The notes: generated by a model not told the origin, from the letters alone. A stretch of 59,711 bases of DNA from Oscillospiraceae bacterium (GCA_015069165.1 SVJD01000009.1:1-59711), one strand, 5' to 3'. Shown: positions 17,452-26,558, counted from the first letter of the stretch. Program-made: numbers and translations.

Positions 17452-18513
17452 ATGCATAAAACTGTTATTAGTAACGATTTTAAACTTGATAGATTACGCC
17501 ACATCAAGTTTTGCACTCACGAATTAGTTTGCCTTGAAATTGAAAAGAAATATCTTTTAGGACAATTGCCGGCGAAATACAAAGAAGCCAAGATGCGGTA
17601 TAAAACTACAACAACCTATCATGTTAATCCAAAAAACGAAAAAATCAAATACAAAAACACAGCAGCATATATTTCAGTAGATAATTCCAAATTAAAAACG
17701 AAAAGCCAAGAAGATATAGAAACTCAAATGATTCTTGAACGAATTTATGAAATCGACACTAAGTGTGATGCTTTAAATAAATTATGCAAAATGTATTGCC
17801 ACAGCATCAATTCCATGAAGCTCCCCGGCGAATCAATTTGGACGCTGGAAATTTTTAAATCTGCGACCGAGCGAGAAATTGTCGCAGCAAAGGAGCATAC
17901 TTATATTTTCGAAAGAGCCCGACATCTCATAACAAGAGAAATCAACCCGAAAAACGCTCCGGAATTAAGCAACACTAATCATAATTATTATGTAGGAACA
18001 GATAACGAGATTTACAGGTCAAAAAACGAAGTTATTTCTGCAATGTGCCTCAGAAATTGCGGATTATCTTATTGCATCGAGCCCTCCTACCCGCAGTCCG
18101 GAATGCGCGCCGATTTCGGAATCTATTGCAGTTTTCATAAAAGCGATAGCGGCAAGATATTTACTTTTAAAAAACCAAAACAAATTTTTATTGAAGTTGC
18201 CGGAATATCCAATGATGAAAAATATTCGGCTGCTTTGTCAAAAAAAATCAAAATTGCAAAAGAAAACAAAATCCCGTTGCTGATAATTGATTTCACTGCT
18301 TCTCAAGACAACAGTTCCCGTCAATCGTCAGCGCAAGCTGCTCCGCAATCCCCACAATCCCCGCAAGCCTCACAAGCACCACAAGCACCACAAGCACCAC
18401 AAGCCTCTGCTCACAGTATTTTTGATTTTGATTACTTATCCAATATTTTTACCGAATTGTATTTCGGCATGCTCAAAGCAGATGGCGAATTTATTCTACC
18501 TTATGCAGTATAA
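17452..18513 (+). CDS. PD-(D/E)XK-like nuclease domain protein, unknown role
   Basis: This is a 353-aa cytoplasmic protein starting at ATG 17452, ten bases after AAGGGGGAG. The N-terminal 160 residues are charged and helical and not recognised. Residues about 190-300 show the PD-(D/E)XK nuclease order: S-K-N-E (helix with Glu), an E-P-x-Y strand, R-A-D-F in the place of the P-D-F motif, then I-F-I-E-V-A-G as the E-x-K-type strand, followed by Y-x-x-x-L-x-x-K-I and P-L-L-I-I-D-F. A Q-A-P repeat linker encoded by 9-base repeats follows, then a hydrophobic C-terminal segment. The gene stands alone between repeat arrays A and B, pointing opposite to the genes on both sides. A link with those repeats is attractive but unproven. 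It could instead belong to an unrelated DNA-repair or restriction family. Confidence 0.65.
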   Translation: MHKTVISNDFKLDRLRHIKFCTHELVCLEIEKKYLLGQLPAKYKEAKMRYKTTTTYHVNPKNEKIKYKNTAAYISVDNSKLKTKSQEDIETQMILERIYEIDTKCDALNKLCKMYCHSINSMKLPGESIWTLEIFKSATEREIVAAKEHTYIFERARHLITREINPKNAPELSNTNHNYYVGTDNEIYRSKNEVISAMCLRNCGLSYCIEPSYPQSGMRADFGIYCSFHKSDSGKIFTFKKPKQIFIEVAGISNDEKYSAALSKKIKIAKENKIPLLIIDFTASQDNSSRQSSAQAAPQSPQSPQASQAPQAPQAPQASAHSIFDFDYLSNIFTELYFGMLKADGEFILPYAV

Positions 18514-18535
18514 TATTGCTCACCATTTGGAGCCT

Positions 18536-18830
18536 TTGTCTCGAAATCAAAAATGAGACAAAACGCATCGCACCACCATTCCGAGTTTTTGTCTCAAAAT
18601 CAAAAATGAGACAAAATGCGTCGCACCGCCATTCCGAGCCTTTGTCTCAAAATCAAAAACGGGACAAAAGCATCGCCCCACCCTTTGGAGTTTTTGTCTC
18701 AAAATCAAAAACGAGACAAAATGCATCGCACCGCCATTCCGAGCCTTTGTCTCAAAATCAAAAACGAGACAAAATGCGTCGCCCCACCCTTTGGAGTTTT
18801 TGTCTCAAAATCAAAAACAAGACAAAACAC
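18536..18830. repeat. Array B: six hairpin units, 53-bp period
   Basis: GTCTC occurs at 18538, 18591, 18644, 18696, 18749 and 18802 (spacing 53, 53, 52, 53, 53). Each unit is TTTGTCTC, a 12-base A-rich loop, then GAGACAAAA (GGGAC in unit 3, AAGAC in unit 6), with a conserved 22-24-base spacer. The loop is the complement of those in arrays C and D, so B lies in the opposite orientation. It begins 22 bases after the nuclease stop codon. Confidence 0.92.
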
Positions 18831-18849
18831 AAACAAACCCGCAAATAAA

Positions 18850-18884
18850 AACAAAAAAAGACTCTCGGACAAAAATCCGAGAGC
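18850..18884 (-). terminator. Terminator of the GGGtGRT operon
   Basis: The hairpin CTCTCGGA / TCCGAGAG (18862-18869 and 18876-18883) is followed on the minus strand by CTTTTTTTG. It lies just past the GGGtGRT stop codon at 18921. Confidence 0.9.
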
Positions 18885-18920
18885 CTTAAAAAATCAGCTA
18901 AAAGCCATTATTTTATAAAA

Positions 18921-19919
18921 TTATTTCTGTGCCTCTTCAATAGCAACTGCGCAAGCAACTGTCATACCAACCATCGGGTTGTTACCTGCACCGATAAGGC
19001 CCATCATCTCAACGTGAGCGGGTACTGATGAAGAACCTGCAAATTGAGCATCACCATGCATACGTCCCATTGTATCTGTGAGACCGTAAGAAGCAGGACC
19101 TGCAGCAACGTTATCGGGGTGAAGTGTACGACCTGTACCACCACCGGAAGCAACAGAAAAGTATTTCTTACCATGCTCAAGAGACCATTTCTTGTAAGTA
19201 CCTGCAACAGGATGTTGGAATCTTGTGGGGTTAGTTGAGTTACCTGTGATAGAAACGTCAACATTTTCTTTTCTCATGATTGCAACGCCTTCGTTAACGT
19301 CGTTAGCGCCGTAGCAACGTACACTTGCACGATCACCGTTTGAGAATTTAACTTCACGAACGATTGTCAACTCGCTTGTAGCGAAATCGTATTTAGTTTC
19401 AACATAAGTGAAGCCGTTGATTCTTGAGATAATGTAGGCAGCATCTTTACCAAGACCGTTCAAGATAACTTGGAGGGGTTGCTTTCTTACTTTATTAGCT
19501 GTTCTTGCGATACCGATAGCACCCTCAGCAGCAGCGAATGACTCGTGACCTGCAAGGAAGCAGAAGCATTTAGTATCTTCACGAAGGAGCATTGCGCCCA
19601 AGTTACCGTGGCCGAGACCAACTTCTCTTGTATCAGCAACAGAACCGGGAATACAGAAAGCCTGCAAACCGATACCGATTGCTTCAGCAGCATCAGCAGC
19701 GTTAGTAACGTTTTTCTTGAATGCGATTGCACAACCCAATGTATAAGCCCAAACAGCATTTTCGAATGCGATAGGCTGTACACCTTTAACGATGCTTGCA
19801 ACATCTACGCCTTTAGCATCACAAATTGCTTTAGCATCTTCCAAAGAAGCGATGCCGTACTCAGCCATAGCTTTGTTAATGCCGTCTATTCTTCTTTCAT
19901 AACCTTCAAATCTTACCAT
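18921..19919 (-). CDS. GGGtGRT family protein
   Basis: The protein is 332 aa and soluble, starting at ATG 19919 after AAGGAGG. It carries the name-giving motif GGGTGRT at about residues 259-265, followed by conserved Gly-rich stretches (GLIGAGNNPMVGMTVA). Families of this kind are found in anaerobes as the partner of a NifU-like iron-sulfur scaffold protein, and the partner is present directly upstream with 14 bases between the genes. The biochemical role of the family is not known to me; a part in iron-sulfur or metal handling is only suggested by the neighbour. Both genes share one promoter and one terminator, forming a clean two-gene operon. Confidence 0.85.
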   Translation of the reverse strand: MVRFEGYERRIDGINKAMAEYGIASLEDAKAICDAKGVDVASIVKGVQPIAFENAVWAYTLGCAIAFKKNVTNAADAAEAIGIGLQAFCIPGSVADTREVGLGHGNLGAMLLREDTKCFCFLAGHESFAAAEGAIGIARTANKVRKQPLQVILNGLGKDAAYIISRINGFTYVETKYDFATSELTIVREVKFSNGDRASVRCYGANDVNEGVAIMRKENVDVSITGNSTNPTRFQHPVAGTYKKWSLEHGKKYFSVASGGGTGRTLHPDNVAAGPASYGLTDTMGRMHGDAQFAGSSSVPAHVEMMGLIGAGNNPMVGMTVACAVAIEEAQK

Positions 19920-19933
19920 GGTTCAATTCCTCC

Positions 19934-20626
19934 TTATTCATTACGGGGGTCAATGACCTTAGCGGCATCAGCATATCTGCCGTATGTACCGATGTTCTTC
20001 TCATAAGCTTCTTTAGGATCTACACCTTTTTTGATAGCTTCCATCATTTTGCCTAAGTGAACGAACTTGTAACCGATAACTTCGTCATTTTCATCGAGAC
20101 CGATGCTGATAACGTAGCCCTCTGCCATTTCAAGGAAACGAACGCCTTTTTCTTTAGTACCATACATAGTACCAACTTGTGAACGAAGACCTTTACCCAA
20201 ATCCTCAAGACCTGCGCCAATCGGAAGACCATCCTCTGAGAAAGCAGACTGTGTTCTACCATATACTATCTGCAAGAAAATTTCGCGCATAGCAACGTTG
20301 ATAGCATCACAAACCAAGTCTGTGTTAAGAGCTTCAAGCAATGTCTTGCCGCCGAGAATTTCAGCAGCCATAGCTGCAGAGTGAGTCATACCGGAGCAAC
20401 CGAGTGTCTCAACGAGAGCCTCTTCGATAATACCATTTTTAACGTTAAGTGTAAGCTTACAAGCACCCTGCTGAGGAGCACACCAGCCCACACCGTGTGA
20501 AAGTCCCGAAATATCGGAAATTTGTTTAACATTTACCCATTTGCCTTCCTCAGGAATGGGAGCAGGTCCGTGATTGGGACCTTGTTTAACACACATCATT
20601 TTTTGTACTTCATGTGAGTAATTCAT
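19934..20626 (-). CDS. NifU-like iron-sulfur cluster scaffold protein
   Basis: The protein is 230 aa. ATG 20626 is used, preceded by AAAGGGG; the longer frame would run back through the promoter. The N-terminal half resembles the IscU/NifU fold, with a W-C-A-P-Q-Q-G-A-C stretch and a T-L-G-C-S-G-M-T-H-S stretch that give candidate cluster ligands. The C-terminal half ends in a Y-E-K-N-I-G-T-Y-G-R-Y-A-D-A-like tail. Length exceeds classical IscU (about 130-150 aa), so this is a specialised variant. It is co-transcribed with the GGGtGRT gene and probably works with it. Confidence 0.82.
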   Translation of the reverse strand: MNYSHEVQKMMCVKQGPNHGPAPIPEEGKWVNVKQISDISGLSHGVGWCAPQQGACKLTLNVKNGIIEEALVETLGCSGMTHSAAMAAEILGGKTLLEALNTDLVCDAINVAMREIFLQIVYGRTQSAFSEDGLPIGAGLEDLGKGLRSQVGTMYGTKEKGVRFLEMAEGYVISIGLDENDEVIGYKFVHLGKMMEAIKKGVDPKEAYEKNIGTYGRYADAAKVIDPRNE

Positions 20627-20660
20627 GTGTAGATAACCCCTTTCAAAAATTGTACGGCTC

Positions 20661-20689
20661 ATTATACCGCGATTTTTAAAAAATAACAA
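20661..20689 (-). promoter_or_regulatory. Promoter of the NifU-like/GGGtGRT operon
   Basis: On the minus strand TTGTTA (20689-20684), 17 bases, and a perfect TATAAT (20666-20661). It lies 34 bases before the ATG and overlaps the last codons of the upstream gene. Confidence 0.75.
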
Positions 20690-22400
20690 GCTTTCCGAAA
20701 GAAACTGCCACAGAAAATTCATCATAATTCTCTGTATATACGCCTTTTTCGTCAACTACTACCTGAAAAACAGTTTCATCAGGCGGCAAATACAAAAAGT
20801 CTTTGCTGTCTTCTCCGAAAGTCCGTAAAAAATATGTTCCCGTTTCACAAGGGAAAACTTCTATATCGCACTGCCCTTTTGCATAAGCAGCAGAAGCCAA
20901 AACATCTGATTTTACAAGCGAGCCTTTTTTACTCAAAAGCGAAACCGCCTTTACAGAACCGTCGTCAAAATACGACACATACAGCAAATTATCTCTGCTC
21001 TTTGTCGGCTCCCCTTCTGTTGCCACCTCTGTCGGAACGCTCATTTTTCTTGTAGACGGAATGTTCAGCTCTTTACTTTCAAAACCGTCCGCCGTCTTTT
21101 TCACAGCAGTAATCCCGTAATTGTAACTTTCGCCTGCCGAAAGCCAACTTTGAGGATTATTTTCATTTAAAATAAGACTTCCGGCTGCAAGATGATTAAT
21201 ATAAAAAACTTCATCCGAAATCTTATAGACACGCAAATGCTTTTCTATCATTACAGAGTTCTTTTTATACGAAGAAGAAAGCTCCCATAATTTTTGCGCT
21301 TTAGAGCCATCGTCTTTTAATAAGTACAGAGAATCTTCCGAAGCCGCCACGAAATGTCCGCCGCCGTTTTCATCTGCTGCATAGTAACCCAAAATACCGT
21401 AAATTTTTCCAAGCTCGCTGTACAAAATCCTCTCCCCCGCGCCGGAAAGCTCAATAAGTTGTTTATTATGCTCCGAATAATAATACAAATTGCCGGAATT
21501 TCCTTTAACTGTATATTTTGGAATAACATCATAATAACCTTGTTTTATTTCAACTTCATTTGTTCCGTTTAAAATATAATCTTTGCCGTTTTTTGATGCA
21601 CAAACGGTAAAGTCTTGGTAATATTTATCATAATTGTAAAAATCTTCCTGCGGAAAATAGACCTTTTCCACATTACTTGAAACCGAAGTCTTTTCCTGCG
21701 ATGAAAAATCATATTCAAAAAGCTCTTTATCTTCATTTAAATAAACAACTTTGCCGTACGCTTCAAAAACACCTGCTGTATTTATATTTTCGCAAATAAG
21801 TTTTGAAGCACCCCCGATAACACTCTCGCCGTTTTCGTTTTGCGTGATGTCAGATGTAAATGTAAAAAACTCATTATGTTGGTCATATCCAGTTGCATAA
21901 ACAACCGTCAAGGCTTCGCTTGAATCATTTTCAACTATGTCAAAGCTGTCAACTTTTTCCGCAATAAGATAAGCTTGTTTTTGTTCCACATCCAAATAAT
22001 ATAAATAAGGAAAATCTTTAAAATAAAGCACATAAACAATGTACTTGCCGTCTTCGCTTACAAGGCAATTTTTCTTATGGCTTATTGTTTCGTTAAAATC
22101 AATTATTTTTCCAAAATAGGAAATATTTATATTGTCCGGAGTAATATCAATAGGAGTATCTTTTACCACCATATAAAGCCTGTCTTTATAAAAGCATATA
22201 CACGGCTTGTCCTCCTCGTGAACTCCGTAACTTTCATTGTAATGCTCCGTATAAACAAGTCCTGTCGGAATTTGAGTGTCTGATACAAGCTTTTCGGATA
22301 GCCACGAATCCACAGTGTCGATTGTCAATACGAACTGCAAAGCGCAAACACATATAACAATTATTACTATTGTGCAAATAATCCTCAATGCTTTACTCAC
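20676..22400 (-). CDS. Membrane-anchored extracytoplasmic protein of unknown function (574 aa)
   Basis: Start GTG 22400 lies ten bases after GGAGG and overlaps the stop of the upstream gene by eight bases; TTG 22406 is a less likely start. A single membrane helix (about 5-24) is followed by roughly 550 residues with many short beta-strand-like stretches (repeated Y-Y-Y, Y-L-Y-Y-L-D, G-K-Y-I-V-Y-V segments) suggesting a beta-propeller facing outside. There is no C-terminal anchor and no enzyme motif that I recognise. It is co-transcribed and probably co-functional with the 479-aa protein upstream, which also looks like an outward-facing propeller on a membrane stalk. Confidence 0.75.
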   Translation of the reverse strand: MSKALRIICTIVIIVICVCALQFVLTIDTVDSWLSEKLVSDTQIPTGLVYTEHYNESYGVHEEDKPCICFYKDRLYMVVKDTPIDITPDNINISYFGKIIDFNETISHKKNCLVSEDGKYIVYVLYFKDFPYLYYLDVEQKQAYLIAEKVDSFDIVENDSSEALTVVYATGYDQHNEFFTFTSDITQNENGESVIGGASKLICENINTAGVFEAYGKVVYLNEDKELFEYDFSSQEKTSVSSNVEKVYFPQEDFYNYDKYYQDFTVCASKNGKDYILNGTNEVEIKQGYYDVIPKYTVKGNSGNLYYYSEHNKQLIELSGAGERILYSELGKIYGILGYYAADENGGGHFVAASEDSLYLLKDDGSKAQKLWELSSSYKKNSVMIEKHLRVYKISDEVFYINHLAAGSLILNENNPQSWLSAGESYNYGITAVKKTADGFESKELNIPSTRKMSVPTEVATEGEPTKSRDNLLYVSYFDDGSVKAVSLLSKKGSLVKSDVLASAAYAKGQCDIEVFPCETGTYFLRTFGEDSKDFLYLPPDETVFQVVVDEKGVYTENYDEFSVAVSFGKLVIF

Positions 22401-23832
22401 AGTCAATATTCCTCCACTTATGTTTTGCAACAAGCAATATAATCGCAACTACGCAAATCAATCCCCATGGTAAAACTGTCGGGGCGTAATCAAGTATACG
22501 CGAAATACTTAATGCTTTTCTGAGTTCTTCCATACCTTTTGAAAACTCTGCAGCAGATTTAAAATATTTTATATTGTAACCTTTTACACTGCTTTCTGCG
22601 AGATATGCAAATATTCCGCCGCTGTTATCTACATCATAAATAACTTGTATATTACAAGGTATTTCAATTTTCACACCATCAATCGTAAGAAAATACGTAT
22701 CTGCCGACAGGCTTGCAGCTTGCGCAGAAGTTAATACAAATTCCCCTGCCGAATTTAACTTATTAAGTGATTTTTCCTGCGAAATACTCGGCACACGGTA
22801 ATCGTTTAATACTGAATACACATTGACATTTTTTTCATTTCCTGCCATATCGAGTTTGGCAATAAATACAGAGGGCCGTGCAAAACCATCTTCGTCAATT
22901 ACATCATTGGGCGTATATACATGATAGTCATTTCCGTGACCGTAAATCTTGAAATCGTCTATTGTTCCTTCGTCAAGTGTTGTCATTACCAGATCCGACT
23001 TGCTGTAATCATAAAAACTGCCGTAGAGCAATAAATTTCCGTCATTGTCAAACTGACATTCCGTAACGGCACTTACGCAATTTGTTTCTCTGTAAACTTC
23101 TCTGCTCCAAACGGATTTTCCTGAATTGTCAAATGCTTCCACACTTCCGTAGCTGAATCCTTCCCCGTCCTCCAAAGCTGAATCAGCGCCGCAAAGCACA
23201 AAAGTTTCTCCGTTGTAAACGCCTGAAGTGATTACATTTTTTGGCGAATAAGAATATTCTCTGACAATTTGTCCGTTTGTATCATATAAAAATGTTTTTT
23301 CTGCAGCGGCAACTGCTATGAATTCTGCTTTGCTGTCCGGTAAAAGAAGTTTTAAAATCGTATCTTCACCAAGTTCGGGCGTCAAAGTAAGTGTTTCTTG
23401 AAGTGTCAAAGTTTCGCTGTTTACTTTTGATGGAATCTCCGCACAATAGAGCACCGGCATTCCGTCTTTCAAGCACAAAATGCTGATTTTTTTTGAAGTT
23501 GTTCTTATGTCGTGAATAATGCAACTTTCCGGGTCAGCACCGAAATGATTTTGAGCGAGCAACTTACCCTCTGACGAATAAAGAGTACAATAATACTTAT
23601 CAGCCTTTTTGTTTTTGCCGACAACCGCAACACACTGCGAAGAAGTAACTTTTTCCGTATCCGCCGAAACGTCCGCATCAACTGCAAACATATAATCAAC
23701 AGTCATGTCCGCACTACTATTTTCCGGCGAAAGGTAAGTATCACAGATATTTATAAAATAACTGAAAACGCCCGTTGCCAATATTAAAATCATTAAAACA
23801 GATAAGAAACTTATTAAAACTCTTTTTACCAT
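22393..23832 (-). CDS. Protein with two membrane helices and an outside beta-rich domain, unknown function (479 aa)
   Basis: Start ATG 23832. One helix near the N-terminus (about 5-25) and one near the C-terminus (about 448-468, W-G-L-I-C-V-V-A-I-I-L-L-V) bracket some 420 residues with repeated strand patterns (F-L-Y-D-T-N-G-Q-I-V, S-Y-G-S-V-E-A-F-D-N-S-G-K-S-V-W), typical of PQQ- or WD-like propeller blades. I see no catalytic motif. First gene of a two-gene operon; the next gene starts inside its last codons. A sensor or assembly role at the cell surface is possible but cannot be shown from sequence. Confidence 0.78.
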   Translation of the reverse strand: MVKRVLISFLSVLMILILATGVFSYFINICDTYLSPENSSADMTVDYMFAVDADVSADTEKVTSSQCVAVVGKNKKADKYYCTLYSSEGKLLAQNHFGADPESCIIHDIRTTSKKISILCLKDGMPVLYCAEIPSKVNSETLTLQETLTLTPELGEDTILKLLLPDSKAEFIAVAAAEKTFLYDTNGQIVREYSYSPKNVITSGVYNGETFVLCGADSALEDGEGFSYGSVEAFDNSGKSVWSREVYRETNCVSAVTECQFDNDGNLLLYGSFYDYSKSDLVMTTLDEGTIDDFKIYGHGNDYHVYTPNDVIDEDGFARPSVFIAKLDMAGNEKNVNVYSVLNDYRVPSISQEKSLNKLNSAGEFVLTSAQAASLSADTYFLTIDGVKIEIPCNIQVIYDVDNSGGIFAYLAESSVKGYNIKYFKSAAEFSKGMEELRKALSISRILDYAPTVLPWGLICVVAIILLVAKHKWRNIDCE

Positions 23833-23850
23833 TACTTTTACCTCGACAAC

Positions 23851-23879
23851 AGTATAACACGGATAATAAATTCAGTCCA
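23851..23879 (-). promoter_or_regulatory. Promoter of the two-gene membrane-protein operon
   Basis: On the minus strand TGGACT (23879-23874), 17 bases, TATACT (23856-23851), ending 18 bases before the ATG at 23832. It lies right next to the left flank of repeat element C. Confidence 0.6.
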
Positions 23880-23898
23880 GCCTTGCGCGGACTTTGAT

Positions 23899-24350
23899 GG
23901 TGTCAAGTTATTCTTGGGGTTTGAAAATCTACTACACACCTTGCTTTTTGTCTCGTTTTTCGTTTTGAGACAAAACCCCCAATCAGCGGTGCGGTACTTT
24001 TTGTCTCATTTTTCGTTTTGAGACAAAACTCCCAATCAGCGGTGCGGCGCTTTTTGTCTCGTTTTTCGTTTTGAGACAAAACCCCCAATCAGCGGTGCGG
24101 TACTTTTTGTCTCGTTTTTCATTTTGAGACAAAACCCCCAATCAGTGGTGCGGTGCTTTTTGTCTCGTTTTTCGTTTTGAGACAAAACCCCCAATCAGTG
24201 GTGCGGTGCTTTTTGTCTCGTTTTTCGTTTTGAGACAAAACTACGCTCCATCTACTGCTTTTTACAATTGTTACTTTATCACTTTGGGGAGAGACGGGAG
24301 GGCTCCCGTCCTTATTTTGAAAAATCCCAAGATTTATTTTACACTATCGC
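23899..24350. repeat. Element C: left flank, six 53-bp hairpin units, right flank
   Basis: GTCTC occurs at 23950, 24003, 24056, 24109, 24162 and 24215, an exact 53-base period. Each unit is TTTTGTCTC, a 12-base loop (GTTTTTCGTTTT type), GAGACAAAA, and a 23-base spacer ending in GTGCGGT(A/G)CT. The left flank (23899-23947) is shared with element G and the right flank (24244-24350) with elements E and, in part, G. No reading frame persists because the period is not a multiple of three. Confidence 0.93.
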
Positions 24351-24351
24351 G

Positions 24352-24612
24352 GACTTTCTGTCCCGTTTTTGATTTCGAGACGAAAACTCGGAACGGCGAC
24401 GAACATTTTCTGTCCCGTTTTCGATTTTGAGACGAAAATACGGAATGGCCGCAAACATTTTCTGTCTCGTTTTCGATTTCGAGACGAAAATCCGGAATGG
24501 AGACGAACGGCGGCAAACGGCGCGCGACATTTTCTGTCTCATTTTCGATTTCGAGACAAAAGCTCTAATTGGCGGAGCACCACTTTTTGTCGTTTTTGCA
24601 AAAATAGACAGA
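24352..24612. repeat. Array D: five hairpin units of a second subfamily
   Basis: Units start with GTCCC or GTCTC at 24360, 24412, 24464 and 24536, and a degenerate GTCG at 24589 (spacing 52, 52, 72, 53). The arms are TTTTC(T)GTCTCG and CGAGACGAAAA, with one bulged base, so this subfamily differs from array C by a changed arm on both sides. The third spacer is 20 bases longer. It lies just upstream of the ftsH promoter and directly follows the right flank of element C. Confidence 0.88.
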
Positions 24613-24616
24613 AAAA

Positions 24617-24645
24617 TTGCGAAAAACATATTTATTTGGTATACT
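24617..24645 (+). promoter_or_regulatory. Promoter of ftsH
   Basis: TTGCGA (24617-24622), 17 bases, TATACT (24640-24645), 35 bases before the TTG start. The -35 abuts the last hairpin of array D. Confidence 0.7.
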
Positions 24646-24680
24646 TATGCTCATACTGAAATTTCGGAGGTTTACCAAAA

Positions 24681-26543
24681 TTGAGCACTGAGAAAAACAA
24701 CAAAAAAAAGTCACCTATTTTTATATATTATGCAATTTTACTCATTACGGTTCTTGTTATAAGTTATATGTTTGTTCCGAAAATGTTAGAGCCGAAGACA
24801 AAAGAAATTTCTTTCAGCGAATTCGTAACAATGATAAAAGAAGACAAGGCTGAGGAAGTTGAAATCAACCCAAGCGAATATAAAATTAAACCAAAAGATT
24901 TCAAAGAATCAAATACTTATTACGTGACGGGAAACATTTACAATGACTTTCACGAAAGTTCTGCGCTTTTGTCACTTCTCGACGAAAAAGGCTTAAAATA
25001 CGATTCCCCCATAATAGAATCAAGTTATTGGTTGGAAATAATCGTTTATGTTGTGCCCGCATTGGCTACGATTGTATTTTTCTTTTTGATGTACCGCGCA
25101 ATGAACAAAAAAGGCGGTGTGATGTCATTTGGCAAAAACACCAGCAAAATATACGCAGAAACCAGCACCGGCAAAACTTTTGCCGATGTTGCCGGTCAAG
25201 AAGAAGCAAAACAAAATCTTGTTGAAATTATAGATTTTCTGAATAATCCGGGCAAATATACTGCTATCGGTGCCAAGCTCCCAAAAGGCGCGTTGTTGGT
25301 GGGCCCTCCGGGAACAGGTAAAACCCTCATGGCAAAAGCCGTTGCAGGCGAAGCAAAAGTTCCGTTCTTTTCACTTTCCGGCTCTGAATTTGTCGAAATG
25401 TTTGTGGGAATGGGCGCTTCCCGTGTACGTGATTTGTTCAAACAAGCAACACAAAATGCACCTTGTATCGTGTTTATTGACGAAATAGACGCAATCGGCA
25501 AAAGCCGCGACAATTCATTCAGTACAAATGACGAAAGAGAGCAAACTCTTAACCAACTTTTGTCAGAAATGGACGGTTTTGATTCATCAAAAGGTGTCGT
25601 TATTTTAGCGGCTACAAACAGACCTGAAATTTTAGACAAAGCACTCCTTCGTCCGGGCCGTTTCGACAGAAGAATAATTGTAGACCTTCCGGACCAGCAA
25701 GGCAGAATAGATATATTGAATGTACACGCCAAAAATGTTCTTATGGAGCCTGACGTGAATTTTGAAGTAATCGCAAGAGCAACACCGGGAGCATCAGGCG
25801 CAGACCTTGAAAACATCATAAACGAGGCAGCTTTGAGAGCAGTCCGTGCAGGAAAAACAAGAGTAAGCCAAAAAGAAATGGAAGAAGCCATCGAAGTAGT
25901 AATTGCCGGCGAAGAAAAGAAAAACCGAGTTATGTCCGATGAAGAAAAACGAATCGTTGCATATCACGAAACGGGACACGCACTTGTTACTTCCCTTTTG
26001 ACACACACAGAGCCGGTTCATAAAATTACAATAATACCAAGAACTTCCGGCACACTGGGTTATGTTATGCACGTTGCAAAAAAAGAAAAAGTTTTAATGA
26101 CAAAGAAAGAACTTTTAGAAGAAATTATAATTTTAACGGGCGGCCGAGCTTCCGAAGAAATAGAATTCGATTCGATTACAACAGGTGCTGCCAACGATAT
26201 TGAACGTGCTACGGAAATGGCACGCAATATTATCACAACTTACGGCATGAGCGATAATTTCGGCTTTGTAAATTGGCAAAAGAAAAATAATTTGTACCTC
26301 GGCGACAGCAAAACAATGAACTGTTCTGAGGCTACACACAGCAAAATAGACGAAGAAATCCAGACAATTGTTGCCGATTGTTACAAAAAGGCAGTTAAAA
26401 TTTTAAGCGAGCATAAAGCCACTCTCGATGCTATCGCATCTGTACTTTACGAGAAAGAAAATCTCACAGGCGATGAATTCATGAAGCTTTTTGCAGAGCT
26501 TGAGCCGGATATTGTTTTAACACGAAATGAAGACGGTGTGTAA
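24681..26543 (+). CDS. ftsH: ATP-dependent zinc metalloprotease FtsH
   Basis: A 620-aa membrane protease that extracts and degrades misfolded membrane proteins and regulators. The start is TTG 24681, ten bases after CGGAGG. It has two membrane helices (about 12-31 and 118-138) around an outside domain, then the AAA module with Walker A GPPGTGKT (208-215), Walker B IVFIDEID (263-270), the second region of homology with R-P-G-R-F-D-R (about 324-330), and the zinc site HETGH (429-433). Length is normal for the family. It leads a two-gene unit with the PfkB-type kinase 15 bases downstream. In many Firmicutes ftsH sits beside tilS/hpt, so this setting is unusual. Confidence 0.98.
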   Translation: MSTEKNNKKKSPIFIYYAILLITVLVISYMFVPKMLEPKTKEISFSEFVTMIKEDKAEEVEINPSEYKIKPKDFKESNTYYVTGNIYNDFHESSALLSLLDEKGLKYDSPIIESSYWLEIIVYVVPALATIVFFFLMYRAMNKKGGVMSFGKNTSKIYAETSTGKTFADVAGQEEAKQNLVEIIDFLNNPGKYTAIGAKLPKGALLVGPPGTGKTLMAKAVAGEAKVPFFSLSGSEFVEMFVGMGASRVRDLFKQATQNAPCIVFIDEIDAIGKSRDNSFSTNDEREQTLNQLLSEMDGFDSSKGVVILAATNRPEILDKALLRPGRFDRRIIVDLPDQQGRIDILNVHAKNVLMEPDVNFEVIARATPGASGADLENIINEAALRAVRAGKTRVSQKEMEEAIEVVIAGEEKKNRVMSDEEKRIVAYHETGHALVTSLLTHTEPVHKITIIPRTSGTLGYVMHVAKKEKVLMTKKELLEEIIILTGGRASEEIEFDSITTGAANDIERATEMARNIITTYGMSDNFGFVNWQKKNNLYLGDSKTMNCSEATHSKIDEEIQTIVADCYKKAVKILSEHKATLDAIASVLYEKENLTGDEFMKLFAELEPDIVLTRNEDGV

Positions 26544-26558
26544 ACCTACGGAGGTTTT

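Noticed and set aside
17452-18513. Transposase of an insertion sequence
   Set aside because: No DDE, HUH or serine/tyrosine recombinase pattern and no terminal inverted repeats at the gene; the PD-(D/E)XK pattern fits better.
18516-18918. Reading frames across the arrays (for example 18516-18848 and 18616-18918)
   Set aside because: They arise because the repeats lack stops in some frames; the 53-base period shifts frame in every unit and no ribosome site is present.
20627-20755. N-terminal extension of the NifU-like protein
   Set aside because: It would cover the promoter and overlap the upstream gene, and the residues do not look conserved.
23950-24245. CRISPR array from the regular 53-base spacing
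   Set aside because: The parts between hairpins are almost identical in every unit, and no cas genes are nearby, so these are not spacers.
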